A stretch of 64,000 bases of DNA, taken from positions 7,600-71,599 of the forward strand of contig JBEHYN010000008.1 in assembly GCA_048498155.1 (NCBI GenBank), read 5' to 3'. The translations under genes were made by a program, and so were the position numbers. A model generated the notes under the pieces. That model was not told the origin of the DNA. It saw nothing but the letters and a program-made list of their open reading frames with translations, and did no database searches. Shown piece by piece: positions 52,786 to 60,889 of the stretch (positions are counted from its first letter, which is position 1; each line of letters starts with the position of its first letter). This stretch comes from BOG-938 sp048498155 (GTDB lineage: Bacteria; Pseudomonadota; Alphaproteobacteria; Caulobacterales; Caulobacteraceae).

Positions 52786-53559
52786 TCAGCCCTCGCCGCA
52801 CGCCGGACACTCCGGATCAACGCTCAGCCGCACCGTCCGGCTTTCGCCGTCCAGCGCGTCGTATAGCCACAGCCGCCCAGTCAGCGCCTCCCCAGCGCCC
52901 GTGATCAGCTTGATCGCCTCCAGGGCCATCATCGAGCCGACCACCCCGGCCAGGGCGCCGACCACGCCGACCAGGGCGCAGGTTTCGGCTTCGGGCGGGA
53001 TGTGGGGGACGAGACACCGGTAGCAGGGTTGGCGCTGCTCCAGCGGCTTGCCGCGGGTCAACCCGCCGCGGAATATGCCGACCTGGCCGCTCCAGCGGGC
53101 GATGGCGCCGGAAATCAGGACCTTGCCCGTGGCCAGGCAGGCGTCGTTGACGGCGAACCGCGTGGCGAAATCGTCGGTGCCGTCCAGCACCAGATCGTAA
53201 GGCGCAACCAGATCGGCGGCGTTGGCCGGGGTCAAGGGCTGGTTGATGGCGATCAGGCCGATGTCTGGATTGAGGGCGGCCAGATGCTGCGCCGCCGCCT
53301 CAGTCTTCGGCCGCCCCACGTCAGCGGCGCTGTAGAGCACCTGCCGTTGCAGGTTGGACAAGGCCACCGTGTCCGGATCCACCAGGCCGATCTGGCCCAC
53401 GCCCGCCGCCGCCAGATAGAGCGCTGCGGGCGAGCCCAGTCCACCGGCGCCGACGATCAGCACCTTGGCGGCCTTCAGCGTCTGCTGACCCGGCCCGCCG
53501 ATCTCGCGCAGGACCAGATGGCGGGCGTAGCGCTCGACCTCTTGCTCGCTGAAACTCAC
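52786..53559 (-). CDS. moeB: ThiF/MoeB-type E1-like adenylyltransferase
   Basis: Activates the C-terminus of MoaD- or ThiS-type sulfur carriers by adenylation. The 257-aa protein has the nucleotide-binding GAGGLGSPAALYLAAAGVG, DGTDDFATRF (the Asp of catalysis), and zinc Cys pairs CYRC and CPAC. It lies 3 bp inside the DUF2244 gene end (overlap). The carrier protein is not in the window. Confidence 0.92.
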   Translation of the reverse strand: MSFSEQEVERYARHLVLREIGGPGQQTLKAAKVLIVGAGGLGSPAALYLAAAGVGQIGLVDPDTVALSNLQRQVLYSAADVGRPKTEAAAQHLAALNPDIGLIAINQPLTPANAADLVAPYDLVLDGTDDFATRFAVNDACLATGKVLISGAIARWSGQVGIFRGGLTRGKPLEQRQPCYRCLVPHIPPEAETCALVGVVGALAGVVGSMMALEAIKLITGAGEALTGRLWLYDALDGESRTVRLSVDPECPACGEG

Positions 53560-54047
53560 GGGGCAGTCGCGCCGCTGTGACGCTCGGCGCGGGCGCTCTG
53601 CACGGCCGCCTGGAGTATTTGCCCGAAATCACTGCGCTCTTGGGGGCTGAGTTGCCGCGCGAGGATCAGACTGCGGCCCGACAGGGCCAGGCGTACATGG
53701 GCCTCTTCGGCCTCGCCGCCCAATTCCACCCGGGTAAAGGCGGTGGGCGAACGCCAGATCGTGCGGCGGGTGGAGCCGATCTCGTGCATCACGCGGACCT
53801 CATCGGCGGTCACCTGCACCCGCTCGGCCTGTCGGCCCTGACGGTAGCTGGCGCGGAAGGCCAAGGTGACGGCCAGGAAATCCAGCCCGAGAAAAATCGG
53901 GATCGGCGCCGCGTGCAGAGCCAGCACCATCAAGGCCCCTACAGCCAGATTCACAAACGCCAAGCCGCCGAGCAGCACATAGAGCCCGCTCTTGGGCAGA
54001 GAACGGTTGGGCGTCAGCACGGCGTCCAGGTGCAGCAGGGCGTCCAT
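53556..54047 (-). CDS. DUF2244 membrane protein
   Basis: Protein of 163 aa with two transmembrane helices (residues about 20-60) and a cytoplasmic beta-rich C-terminal domain. The arrangement and length match DUF2244, a family of unknown function common in alphaproteobacteria. Its stop overlaps the moeB start, so the two are cotranscribed. Confidence 0.82.
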   Translation of the reverse strand: MDALLHLDAVLTPNRSLPKSGLYVLLGGLAFVNLAVGALMVLALHAAPIPIFLGLDFLAVTLAFRASYRQGRQAERVQVTADEVRVMHEIGSTRRTIWRSPTAFTRVELGGEAEEAHVRLALSGRSLILARQLSPQERSDFGQILQAAVQSARAERHSGATAP

Positions 54048-54144
54048 CGCCTCAATTTAGCGCATCGTGCGATGATCGGGCACGAGATATTGCGGCGGCG
54101 CGGTGGTGGCCAGCGTGACACGCACAACCCTGCCGCCAAAACGA

Positions 54145-54159
54145 ATAGAGCTGGTCTAT
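54145..54159. promoter_or_regulatory. OxyR-type operator upstream of ahpC
   Basis: ATAG-AGCTGGT-CTAT exactly matches ATAG-N7-CTAT, about 100 bp before the ahpC start. Bases where a second dimer would bind (54167-54181) match poorly. Together with the identical site at oxyR it suggests direct OxyR control. Confidence 0.6.
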
Positions 54160-54258
54160 ATATAACCGAAAAACTATCAATTCGTATTGTGGATCGGAAG
54201 CGCTTACTTGGTGTTGCACAGGCCTACAGCGGCCCAGTGCCATATCAGGAGTTCAGTC

Positions 54259-54813
54259 ATGTTGACCGTCGGCGATAAACTGCCCGATTTCAAAATCATC
54301 GGCGTGAAGCCGAAATTCAACCGCCATGAAGAGGATGGGGTCAGCGCCTTCGAGCCGCTGAACCAGGACAGTTTTCCGGGCAAGTGGAAGGTCATCTTCT
54401 TTTATCCTAAGGACTTCACCTTCGTCTGCCCGACCGAGATCACCGCCTTCGCTGCGCTCAGCCGCGAATTCGAGGACCGGGACACGGTGGTTCTGGGCGG
54501 CTCGACCGACAATGAGCATTCCAAGCTCGGGTGGCGGCGTGAGCATCCGGATCTCACCGGCCTGCCGATCTGGCAGTTTGCCGACAGCGGCGGGCGCTTT
54601 TCTCGGGCCCTGGGCGTTCTGAACGAGGCCGAAGGCGTGGCCTTTCGGGCGACCTTCGTGGTCGATCCGCTCAATGTGATCCAGCACGTCTATGTGACCA
54701 ACCTGAACGTCGGCCGCAATCCGCAGGACACCCTGCGCGTGTTGGACGCCCTGCAGACCGACGAGCTGTGCGCCTGCAATCGCCCGGTGGGCGGTGAGAC
54801 CTTGGCGGCCTGA
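54259..54813 (+). CDS. ahpC: Alkyl hydroperoxide reductase AhpC (peroxiredoxin)
   Basis: Cysteine peroxidase of 184 aa. The peroxidatic Cys57 is in FTFVCPTE; C-terminal Cys171 and Cys173 (CAC) give the resolving site of the AhpD-dependent subgroup typified by Mycobacterium AhpC. The ATG at 54259 fits the family start. It is followed by ahpD, which supplies electrons, and preceded by an OxyR-type site. Confidence 0.94.
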   Translation: MLTVGDKLPDFKIIGVKPKFNRHEEDGVSAFEPLNQDSFPGKWKVIFFYPKDFTFVCPTEITAFAALSREFEDRDTVVLGGSTDNEHSKLGWRREHPDLTGLPIWQFADSGGRFSRALGVLNEAEGVAFRATFVVDPLNVIQHVYVTNLNVGRNPQDTLRVLDALQTDELCACNRPVGGETLAA

Positions 54814-54892
54814 CCCCCTTCAGGCCCTAAGTGGAGGCGGCGCTTTTCCTCCCCCGCGCCGCCTCCAGCCCCATTGAAAGAAAGGCAAGACC

Positions 54893-55426
54893 GTGTCGAT
54901 CGACGCCCTAAGAGACCTGCTGCCCGCTTACGCCAAGGATCTCAGCTTGAATCTGTCGTCCCTGGCGGGCGAAACCGTGCTGACCGACCAGCAAAAGTGG
55001 GGCGCCTTGCTCGCCAGCGCCTATGCCGTGGGCGAGGGACGAACGGTTCAGGCCATCGCCGGCGCGGCGCAGGCGGCGGGCCTGACCGAAGAGGCGGCGA
55101 ACGCGGCCAAGGCGGCGGCGGCGATGATGGGCATGAATAATGTCTACTACCGGACCCTGCACCTGCTGAAGAACAGCGAGTACCGCACCTTGCCTGCCCG
55201 GCTGCGCATGAACATCATCGCCAATCCGGGGGCTGACAAAACCGATTTCGAGCTGTGGAGCCTAGCGGTGTCGGCGATCAACGGCTGCGGCGCCTGTCTG
55301 GACTCCCACGAAGAGGAGCTGAAAAAGCGCAGGGTTCCCGCCGCCCAGATACAGACGGCCTTCCGCATCGCGGCGGTGGTCAACGCTGTATCACGAGTGT
55401 TGGCGGCGGAAGCGGCAACGGCCTAA
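54893..55426 (+). CDS. ahpD: Alkylhydroperoxidase AhpD
   Basis: Thiol-disulfide reductase that recycles AhpC. The 177-aa protein has the redox pair CGAC at 132-135 and His139, matching Mycobacterium tuberculosis AhpD Cys130/Cys133/His137. The start is GTG 54893. It lies 79 bp after ahpC in the same direction. Its stop overlaps the convergent murI stop. Confidence 0.94.
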   Translation: MSIDALRDLLPAYAKDLSLNLSSLAGETVLTDQQKWGALLASAYAVGEGRTVQAIAGAAQAAGLTEEAANAAKAAAAMMGMNNVYYRTLHLLKNSEYRTLPARLRMNIIANPGADKTDFELWSLAVSAINGCGACLDSHEEELKKRRVPAAQIQTAFRIAAVVNAVSRVLAAEAATA

Positions 55427-56274
55427 GCGGCTTCGAACCGCACTGGTCCGCCCCAGAAGGCCTCAACTAGGCCGCTTTGGGGGCCCGGCGCGCCGGTGGT
55501 GAGGAAGCGACGGCCAGCGCCTGAGCCCATGTCATATTCGCCGTGGGCCGCCAGATAGCGCTCCAGCGCGTCAGCTGTGGCCCCGGGCTGGTGGATCAGG
55601 GCCGCGCCTGGGGGCAAGGCGGCGCGAAATAGGTTTCCCGCCAACTCATAATGGGTGCAGCCCAGGACCCAGCGGTCAGGCGCTCGCCCGACCCGGCGGA
55701 TCAGGGCCTCCACGTGCGCCCGGATCTGCGCGACCAAGGCGGCCTCGTCGGCGCCGGATTCTATCATTTGGGCCAGGTTGGGGCATGGCTCGGTAAACAC
55801 AGCCAGATCGCCGCGACGCTTGTCGATCTCGATCTCATAGACCCGGCTGGCCGCCGTTTGAGGGGTGCAGAACACGCCCAGGACTTCGAGCGCTTGGGCC
55901 TTTTCCGGGGGAAACTCCAGCGCCTGAGCCCACGGCAGCCCGGTGGCCGCCTCTATGGTCGGCACGATGATGCCGAGCACATTGGCGGGGCGTCCCCGCG
56001 CCGCTCGAAAGCCGGGCAGCCAGGTTTGCTGCAGTCGGCGCAAGGCTATGGCCGATGCGGTGTTACAGCCCAGCACCACCAAGTCAGCGCCCGCCGTGAA
56101 CAGCCGCTCGCAGCCCTGGCGGGTTAGCTCCACGATGCGCTCGCCCGGCAAGGCGCCGTAAGGCGCATGGGCTTGATCGGCCAGATAGATGAAATCGGCC
56201 TTGGGGAACCGCTCCACCAAAGCCCGATGGATCGACAAGCCGCCGACCCCCGAATCGAATACCCCAATCGCCAT
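55423..56274 (-). CDS. murI: Glutamate racemase
   Basis: Provides D-glutamate for peptidoglycan. The 283-aa protein has FDSGVGGLSI at the N-terminus, the first catalytic Cys in GCNTASA and the second in GCTHYEL. It converges on ahpD with a 4-bp overlap. Confidence 0.96.
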   Translation of the reverse strand: MAIGVFDSGVGGLSIHRALVERFPKADFIYLADQAHAPYGALPGERIVELTRQGCERLFTAGADLVVLGCNTASAIALRRLQQTWLPGFRAARGRPANVLGIIVPTIEAATGLPWAQALEFPPEKAQALEVLGVFCTPQTAASRVYEIEIDKRRGDLAVFTEPCPNLAQMIESGADEAALVAQIRAHVEALIRRVGRAPDRWVLGCTHYELAGNLFRAALPPGAALIHQPGATADALERYLAAHGEYDMGSGAGRRFLTTGAPGPQSGLVEAFWGGPVRFEAA

Positions 56275-56284
56275 GCGGCGCAGT

Positions 56285-56842
56285 CTAGACCGGCCTAGGC
56301 GGCGGCGGCGAGGCTTGGATTTTCACGACGTCGCCGGGCTTGGCCACGGCCAGCAGCCGCTCCAGGTCATCTCGCGCAAGGGCCACGCACCCTTCTGTCG
56401 GCCCAAAGTCCGGCTGGGCCAGATGTAGAAAGATGGCTGAGCCCCGGCCGGGAACCACCGGATCGTCGTTATGACCCAACACCACCACGATGTCGTAGAC
56501 GCCGTCCTGCCGCCACAGATGCTCGGCGCTGGCCGGGTAGGGATGCCTGATCGGGCGGTTATAGTGGGCGTCCGCCGGATCGTCGCACCAGCCGTCCTCA
56601 GGGCCGATCAGCGCCGTGGGCAGGGCGGTCTGCGGTGCGGGCCCCCGGTCCGGTCGATACAGCACGCGGCGAATGGGCCACAGCCCCGCTGGGCTTGATC
56701 CGTCGCCTTCGCGCTTGTCCACGCCGGCGATCACGCCGCCTCGGCCAAGGGCGCAGCGGACCTCTTTACCGTCGATGCGCATTATCCCTTCACGGACAGC
56801 GCAATCGGATGAGGCAGGCTTGGGCCAGACAGTAAAATTCAT
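56285..56842 (-). CDS. L,D-transpeptidase (YkuD) family protein
   Basis: Protein of 185 aa with a YkuD catalytic element of the form H-x(6-9)-[T]-x-G-C: HLAQPDFGPTEGC, with Thr where Ser is common. No signal peptide is visible with the ATG at 56842, whereas most YkuD enzymes are exported, so the start or cell location is open. It lies 10 bp downstream of murI on the same strand, which suits a cell-wall role. Confidence 0.75.
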   Translation of the reverse strand: MNFTVWPKPASSDCAVREGIMRIDGKEVRCALGRGGVIAGVDKREGDGSSPAGLWPIRRVLYRPDRGPAPQTALPTALIGPEDGWCDDPADAHYNRPIRHPYPASAEHLWRQDGVYDIVVVLGHNDDPVVPGRGSAIFLHLAQPDFGPTEGCVALARDDLERLLAVAKPGDVVKIQASPPPPRPV

Positions 56843-56902
56843 GACGATTCCGGGCAAGATTGGCCTTGGCGCGTTCCCCCGCAGCGGTGCATGGTCCGGC
56901 GC

Positions 56903-57589
56903 ATGGCGCAACACAAGACACTCCTGATTGTCGACGACGACGCGGACCTGCGCGGCGCCCTGGCCGAGCAACTGCAGTTGGACGACGAGTTCGCCACGGT
57001 CGAGGCCGAGACCGGCGAATCCGGCGTGGCGCGGGCGGTCGAAATCCGCCCCGATCTGATCCTACTGGACGTCGACCTGCCCGACATCGACGGCCGCGAG
57101 GCGTGTCGGCGCATGCGGACGGCGGGCGTGACCTCTCCTGTCATCATGTTGACCGCCGCCGCCAGCGATGATGACGCGATCAATGGCCTGGAAGCGGGCG
57201 CCAACGACTATGTGACCAAGCCCTTCCGTTTCGCGGTCCTACTGGCGCGCATCCGGGCCCATCTGCGCAGTCACGAACAGTCCGAGGACGCGGTGTTTCA
57301 CCTGGGCCCCTATGAATTCCGGCCGGCGGCCAAGCTCCTGCTCGATGAGCGAGGCAAGAAGATTCGCCTGACGGAAAAGGAAACCAGCATTCTGAAATAC
57401 CTCTATCGCTCAGGCGAGAAGGCCGTGCCGCGCGATGTCCTGCTGAGCGAGGTGTGGGGCTACAACGCCGGGGTGACCACTCACACCCTGGAAACCCACG
57501 TCTATCGCCTGCGCCAGAAGATCGAACCGGACCCCACGAGCGCCAAGTTGCTGCTGACTGAGGCCGGCGGGTATCGGCTGAAGCCTTAG
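56903..57589 (+). CDS. OmpR-family response regulator
   Basis: Two-component regulator of 228 aa. The receiver domain has DDDADLR, the phospho-acceptor LLLDVDLPD and the Lys switch YVTKPFRF; the C-terminal winged helix reads RLTEKETSILKYLYRSG, VWGYNAGVTTHTLETHVYRLRQKIE. This C-terminal pattern resembles the alphaproteobacterial cell-envelope regulator CenR, though I cannot settle orthology. No kinase gene is adjacent. The stop codon lies in the first large palindrome. Confidence 0.85.
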   Translation: MAQHKTLLIVDDDADLRGALAEQLQLDDEFATVEAETGESGVARAVEIRPDLILLDVDLPDIDGREACRRMRTAGVTSPVIMLTAAASDDDAINGLEAGANDYVTKPFRFAVLLARIRAHLRSHEQSEDAVFHLGPYEFRPAAKLLLDERGKKIRLTEKETSILKYLYRSGEKAVPRDVLLSEVWGYNAGVTTHTLETHVYRLRQKIEPDPTSAKLLLTEAGGYRLKP

Positions 57590-57637
57590 AGCAAGATGAC
57601 ATAAGGCTGAATCGCCTCATGTCTGAATCTTGCTCTA
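57587..57637. repeat. Large palindrome covering the response-regulator stop
   Basis: Stem TAGAGCAAGAT (57587-57597) pairs with ATCTTGCTCTA (57627-57637), with a second inner stem GACATAAGGC / GCCTCATGTC. The TAG stop of the response regulator is the start of the stem. Likely a transcription-end structure; no T-run follows. Confidence 0.7.
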
Positions 57638-57648
57638 AATTCAAAATG

Positions 57649-57691
57649 TAGAGCCGGATTCAGAGTTCGCATGCGAACTCATCCGGCTCTA
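57649..57691. repeat. Large palindrome covering the xthA stop
   Basis: Outer arms TAGAGCCGGAT / ATCCGGCTCTA around the perfect inner palindrome GAGTTCGCATGCGAACTC. The xthA stop (TAG on the minus strand) is the outer end. With the palindrome at 57587 it separates two convergent genes. Confidence 0.7.
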
Positions 57692-58495
57692 AAGCATCAA
57701 ATCAACGCTCACAGGCGCGTGGTCCGAGGGCCGCTCCCATTCGCGAACGTCGTCGTGCACGCGGGCCGCCGCTGCGCCCTGGCGCAAGGCCGCCTCGCGC
57801 AGTCCCGGCGAGAGCAAAAGGTGATCCAGCCTCAGGCCGCGATTGGACATGCGGAAGTCCGCCGCTCGGTAGCTCCACCAGGAAAACAGCTTCTGCGGAT
57901 CGGGGATGGCCTCGCGTACAATATCGATGAAACCCAGCGACGCCATCAATTTGGCGAAGGCTTCCAGTTCGATGGGGGTGTGGCTGACCACCTTGGACAT
58001 GAACTTGTGGTTCCACACGTCGTATTCACCGGGCGCCACGTTCAGATCGCCTGTCACGACCAGGGGCGCCTTGGGGTCGCGATTAGACATCAGGGCGGTC
58101 AGGCGCTCGTAGAAATCCAGTTTGTGATCAAATTTCGGGTTGATGGCGCGGTCCGGCTCGTCGCCGCCGGCGGGGATATAGAAGTTCTGCACCTCGACGC
58201 CAGCGATCACCCCGCCCACAACGCGGGCGTGCCCCTCGCGGCAGACGTCCAACGTCGGTCCCGGCACGATCGGCAGGCGCGAGGCGATGGCCACGCCGTG
58301 CCAGCCCTTCTGGCCCGAGATCTTGATATGGGGCAGGCCCATGTCGATGAAGGCCTGGGTGGGAAACTCCGCCTCCTGGCACTTGATCTCCTGCATGCAC
58401 AGCACGTCGGGCGCCTGCTCGGCGACGAAGCGAGCGGCCTGCTCGGCGCGGAGACGGACGGAATTGACATTCCAGGTGCAGATTCGAAGGCGCAT
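57689..58495 (-). CDS. xthA: Exodeoxyribonuclease III
   Basis: Class II AP endonuclease/3'-phosphodiesterase of base-excision repair, 268 aa. It has CTWNVNSVR, QEIKCQ, the catalytic GDLNVAP and RPSDHAPVSVDL. It converges on the response regulator across two palindromes. Confidence 0.96.
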   Translation of the reverse strand: MRLRICTWNVNSVRLRAEQAARFVAEQAPDVLCMQEIKCQEAEFPTQAFIDMGLPHIKISGQKGWHGVAIASRLPIVPGPTLDVCREGHARVVGGVIAGVEVQNFYIPAGGDEPDRAINPKFDHKLDFYERLTALMSNRDPKAPLVVTGDLNVAPGEYDVWNHKFMSKVVSHTPIELEAFAKLMASLGFIDIVREAIPDPQKLFSWWSYRAADFRMSNRGLRLDHLLLSPGLREAALRQGAAAARVHDDVREWERPSDHAPVSVDLML

Positions 58496-58760
58496 GATTG
58501 GACTTTAGAAGTCCGAGCTCTAAGCGGCGAGCGGAAGAGCCGCCAATAATGCATTTTTGTCGCCCTAACGCTCGCTGCTTTAGGGCGCATTCTTGTTTGC
58601 CCTAACGCTCGCCGGCGCTCGCTACTTGAGGGCGCGCTCAAGCAGGCCGAGGGCCGTTAGCGCAACAAGGCGCATTCTTGTTTGCCCTAACGCGCGCTGG
58701 CGCTCGCTACTTGAGGGCGCGCTCAAGCAGGCCGAAGGCCGTTAGCGCAATAAAAATGCA
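58496..58760. repeat. 85-bp tandem duplication and related fragment
   Basis: Two near-identical 85-bp units (58585-58669 and 58670-58754) start with GCGCATTCTTG and contain TACTTGAGGGCGCGCTCAAG and GGCCGTTAGCGC. A partial related copy (GCCCTAACGCTCGCTGC) precedes them at about 58561. Each unit carries inverted repeats such as GCCCTAACGC / GCGTTAGGG-type. No ORF or CRISPR pattern. Confidence 0.8.
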
Positions 58761-58763
58761 CAT

Positions 58764-58878
58764 AAAAAAACGCCCGGCGGCGAACCGTCCGGGCGTTGGA
58801 AAGTGGTCTCTCATACCGCCGCCGGGAGGGGATAGAGTCCGGCACGGGAGCCGCAGCGAACGACCCGTCCACTGCAAG
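58764..58878 (-). ncRNA. Candidate small RNA with intrinsic terminator
   Basis: A minus-strand unit of about 115 nt not overlapping any gene. It has a promoter (see 58886-58913), a C-rich tract CCCCTCCC in a CTCTAT...ATGAGAG hairpin, and a terminal hairpin AACGCCCGG/CCGGGCGTT followed by seven Ts. The single-stranded C-rich loop next to a terminator is a common design of alphaproteobacterial trans-acting sRNAs. The 5' end and expression are inferred. Confidence 0.6.
58769..58797 (-). terminator. Intrinsic terminator of the candidate sRNA
   Basis: On the minus strand AACGCCCGG ... CCGGGCGTT with a GC-rich stem, then TTTTTTT at 58770-58764. Confidence 0.8.
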
Positions 58879-58885
58879 CGTGCCA

Positions 58886-58913
58886 AATATGCCACGTTCT
58901 ATTGAAAAGTCAA
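58886..58913 (-). promoter_or_regulatory. Sigma-70-type promoter for the candidate sRNA
   Basis: Minus strand TTGACT (58913-58908) with a 16-bp spacer to CATATT (58891-58886). An alternative -10, TATTTG (58889-58884), gives an 18-bp spacer. It lies just beyond the lolA stop and is independent of lolA. Confidence 0.55.
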
Positions 58914-58977
58914 GGCATTGTTAGATCGGACTTGATTGTTGTCAAAACACCACACACACGTCACGAGCGAAAAATAC

Positions 58978-59625
58978 CTATCGGGCGACGGCGGTTTGTC
59001 GAGGGTCGCGCAGGACGAACAGGCCGGGGTCGAGCTCCGCATTGTCCAGGCCCAGGAGCCGAATTTGGGTCTGCTTGCCCTGAGCGTCGATCAAGGTCCA
59101 CCCGCGCAGGCTGACTGGATTAGCGTTAAAATACAACACGATCCGCCCTTCCGCATGGCCCGTCCGGTCCCGCAAGGTCAAGGCGAAATAGTCCGGATAG
59201 TGGTCCACCCGCAAGATCGCCACATCGCGGTCCAGGCGCACTTCATGGGATAACAGCATCGACAGGGGCGTGGCGTTAAGCGGGCCCCGGTTGAAGGCTT
59301 TGAGCCGCGAATCATACACCGTGATGGTCTTGCCGTCGGCCACCACCAACAGTCCGAATTGCGGATCATAGGCAAAGCGCGCCTTGCCCGGCCGTTGGAC
59401 ATAGATGTCGCCGGTGGACAGGGCGCCGCGCGGGCTGGTCTGCTCGAACCGGCCCTTCACATGATCGAGCCCCTGAAGATAGGTGTTGGCCCGATCCACC
59501 GAGGCCTGGTCAGCCGCCGTCAGGACCACAGGCGGCGCCGCCGAGGCGAGGCGCGGCGGCTGGACCGCCAAGGCAGCGGTTAGGCACAGCAGAGCGAACA
59601 GGCGCTGGGTTGGGCTAGGTTTCAT
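58978..59625 (-). CDS. lolA: Outer-membrane lipoprotein carrier LolA
   Basis: Periplasmic shuttle that carries lipoproteins from LolCDE to LolB. The 215-aa protein has a signal peptide ending RLASA, then VDRANTYLQGLDHVKGRFEQTSPRG and PGKARFAYDPQFGLLVVADGKTITVYD, the typical LolA fold start. The start MKPSPTQRL at 59625 is preferred over 59640. In alphaproteobacteria lolA is often the only lol gene outside LolCDE. Confidence 0.93.
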   Translation of the reverse strand: MKPSPTQRLFALLCLTAALAVQPPRLASAAPPVVLTAADQASVDRANTYLQGLDHVKGRFEQTSPRGALSTGDIYVQRPGKARFAYDPQFGLLVVADGKTITVYDSRLKAFNRGPLNATPLSMLLSHEVRLDRDVAILRVDHYPDYFALTLRDRTGHAEGRIVLYFNANPVSLRGWTLIDAQGKQTQIRLLGLDNAELDPGLFVLRDPRQTAVAR

Positions 59626-59636
59626 GCGGTCTCCAT

Positions 59637-60152
59637 TCACCCCTCGGCGCCGGGCGACAAGGTAGCCAGATAGGCCTGAAGCTGGTCGAAGGTTCCACCA
59701 AAGCCCATCCGCATGCTGTCAAAGCCGGCACCGAAGGTCTGCCGTTCGATTTGCGACGCATTGTGCGGTTCCCCACGCAGGGTCAAGAGGGTGCGCCCGT
59801 CCTGCTCTTCCAAGGTCAGCGCGTTCAGCACCTCCAGCGGCCACAGCGGGGCCATGGGGTGGCGGGTCAATTCGCCGGCGGCGTTGGAAAAGCCATTGAC
59901 GAATACGACCCGCTTGGGCGCCTCGATCTCTCGATAGAGGAACTTGCCCCACATCTCAGGCCCGCCCGGCATGCGCAGGCCATAGTGCAGCTGCCCGCCG
60001 GGCCTGAAGTCCATATCGCCCTTGACCCACTCCCAGCCGGCTGGGCCCCACCAGCGGGCCAGATGCTCGGCCTGGGAAAAGACCTTGAACACCAACTCGC
60101 GCGGGGCGTCGAAAGTGCGGGAGATAGTGAAGGCGGTTTGGGTTGCGGTCAT
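59637..60152 (-). CDS. SRPBCC/AHSA1-domain protein
   Basis: Protein of 171 aa with the AHSA1 (Aha1-like/START-fold) N-terminus ISRTFDAPRELVFKVFSQAEHLARWWGP. No signal peptide or membrane helix. Members bind small hydrophobic ligands; the function of this subgroup is unknown. It lies 12 bp upstream of lolA on the same strand. Confidence 0.85.
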   Translation of the reverse strand: MTATQTAFTISRTFDAPRELVFKVFSQAEHLARWWGPAGWEWVKGDMDFRPGGQLHYGLRMPGGPEMWGKFLYREIEAPKRVVFVNGFSNAAGELTRHPMAPLWPLEVLNALTLEEQDGRTLLTLRGEPHNASQIERQTFGAGFDSMRMGFGGTFDQLQAYLATLSPGAEG

Positions 60153-60258
60153 GGCCGCTATCCTTAGCGAAACGCGCGCCTGAATCTAAGCGGTGAAAAG
60201 GGCCGCCTTGCCGGATCGTCAAGCGGCATTTGCCGCCGCCTTATGCTATGGCGCGGCG

Positions 60259-60885
60259 ATGAGCGCGCTTCGCACCCTGTTCGCCACCCGACTTTATGAG
60301 GCCAGCCTGTCGCAGGCCGCCGACTTCCCCGCCTTTAACCAGGAACTGGAGGAGGCGGTGCGGATGCTGGCGGACGAAGACATGGCGGGCCGGGCCTGGT
60401 GCCGCGAGCAAGGCTACGGCGGCTACACCTCCTATGCCTCCCTGGACGATCTACCCGCCCGCGCCACGGTGTTTGGCGTACTCAAGAGCCGACTGGACCG
60501 CCACGTCGCGACTTTCGCCAAGGAACTGGCGCTCGAGCTCGGCGCGCGCGGCCGTTTGAAGCTGGACAGCCTGTGGGCCAACGTCCTGAAGCCGGGCTTT
60601 GGTCACAGCGGTCATATCCATCCGCACGCTGTGATCTCCGGCACGGTCTATGTGGCCGTCCCGGCCGGCGCGGCCGGATTGAAGCTGGAGGATCCACGCC
60701 TGCCCATGATGATGGCGGCGCCGCCCCGCCGCTCTGACGCAGCCGAGGACCTCAAGACCTTCGTCACCCTGACCCCCGCGCCTGGGACCCTGTTCCTGTG
60801 GGAAAGCTGGCTGCGGCATGAAGTGCCGCCGACGGGCGGCAAGGGCGAGCGCATCTCGATCAGCTTCAACTACGCCTGGCGCTAA
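60259..60885 (+). CDS. TIGR02466-type putative 2-oxoglutarate/Fe(II) oxygenase
   Basis: Protein of 208 aa with a double-stranded beta-helix pattern: SHIHPHAVISGTVYV-type segment (HSGHIHPHAVISGTVYV) and the later LFLWESWLRHEVPPT, giving candidate iron ligands and ISISFNYAW at the end. It matches the TIGR02466 family of unknown function. The start MSALRTLFATRLYEA at 60259 is preferred over the upstream in-frame ATG. It is divergent from the SRPBCC gene. Confidence 0.8.
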   Translation: MSALRTLFATRLYEASLSQAADFPAFNQELEEAVRMLADEDMAGRAWCREQGYGGYTSYASLDDLPARATVFGVLKSRLDRHVATFAKELALELGARGRLKLDSLWANVLKPGFGHSGHIHPHAVISGTVYVAVPAGAAGLKLEDPRLPMMMAAPPRRSDAAEDLKTFVTLTPAPGTLFLWESWLRHEVPPTGGKGERISISFNYAWR

Positions 60886-60889
60886 TCCT

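Noticed and set aside
54187..54258. Upstream in-frame start for ahpC.
   Set aside because: The extension runs through the regulatory region, is unlike any AhpC N-terminus, and the ATG at 54259 fits the family.
58547..58755. Tandem repeats considered as a CRISPR array.
   Set aside because: Units are adjacent without spacers, are 85 bp long and no cas gene is nearby.
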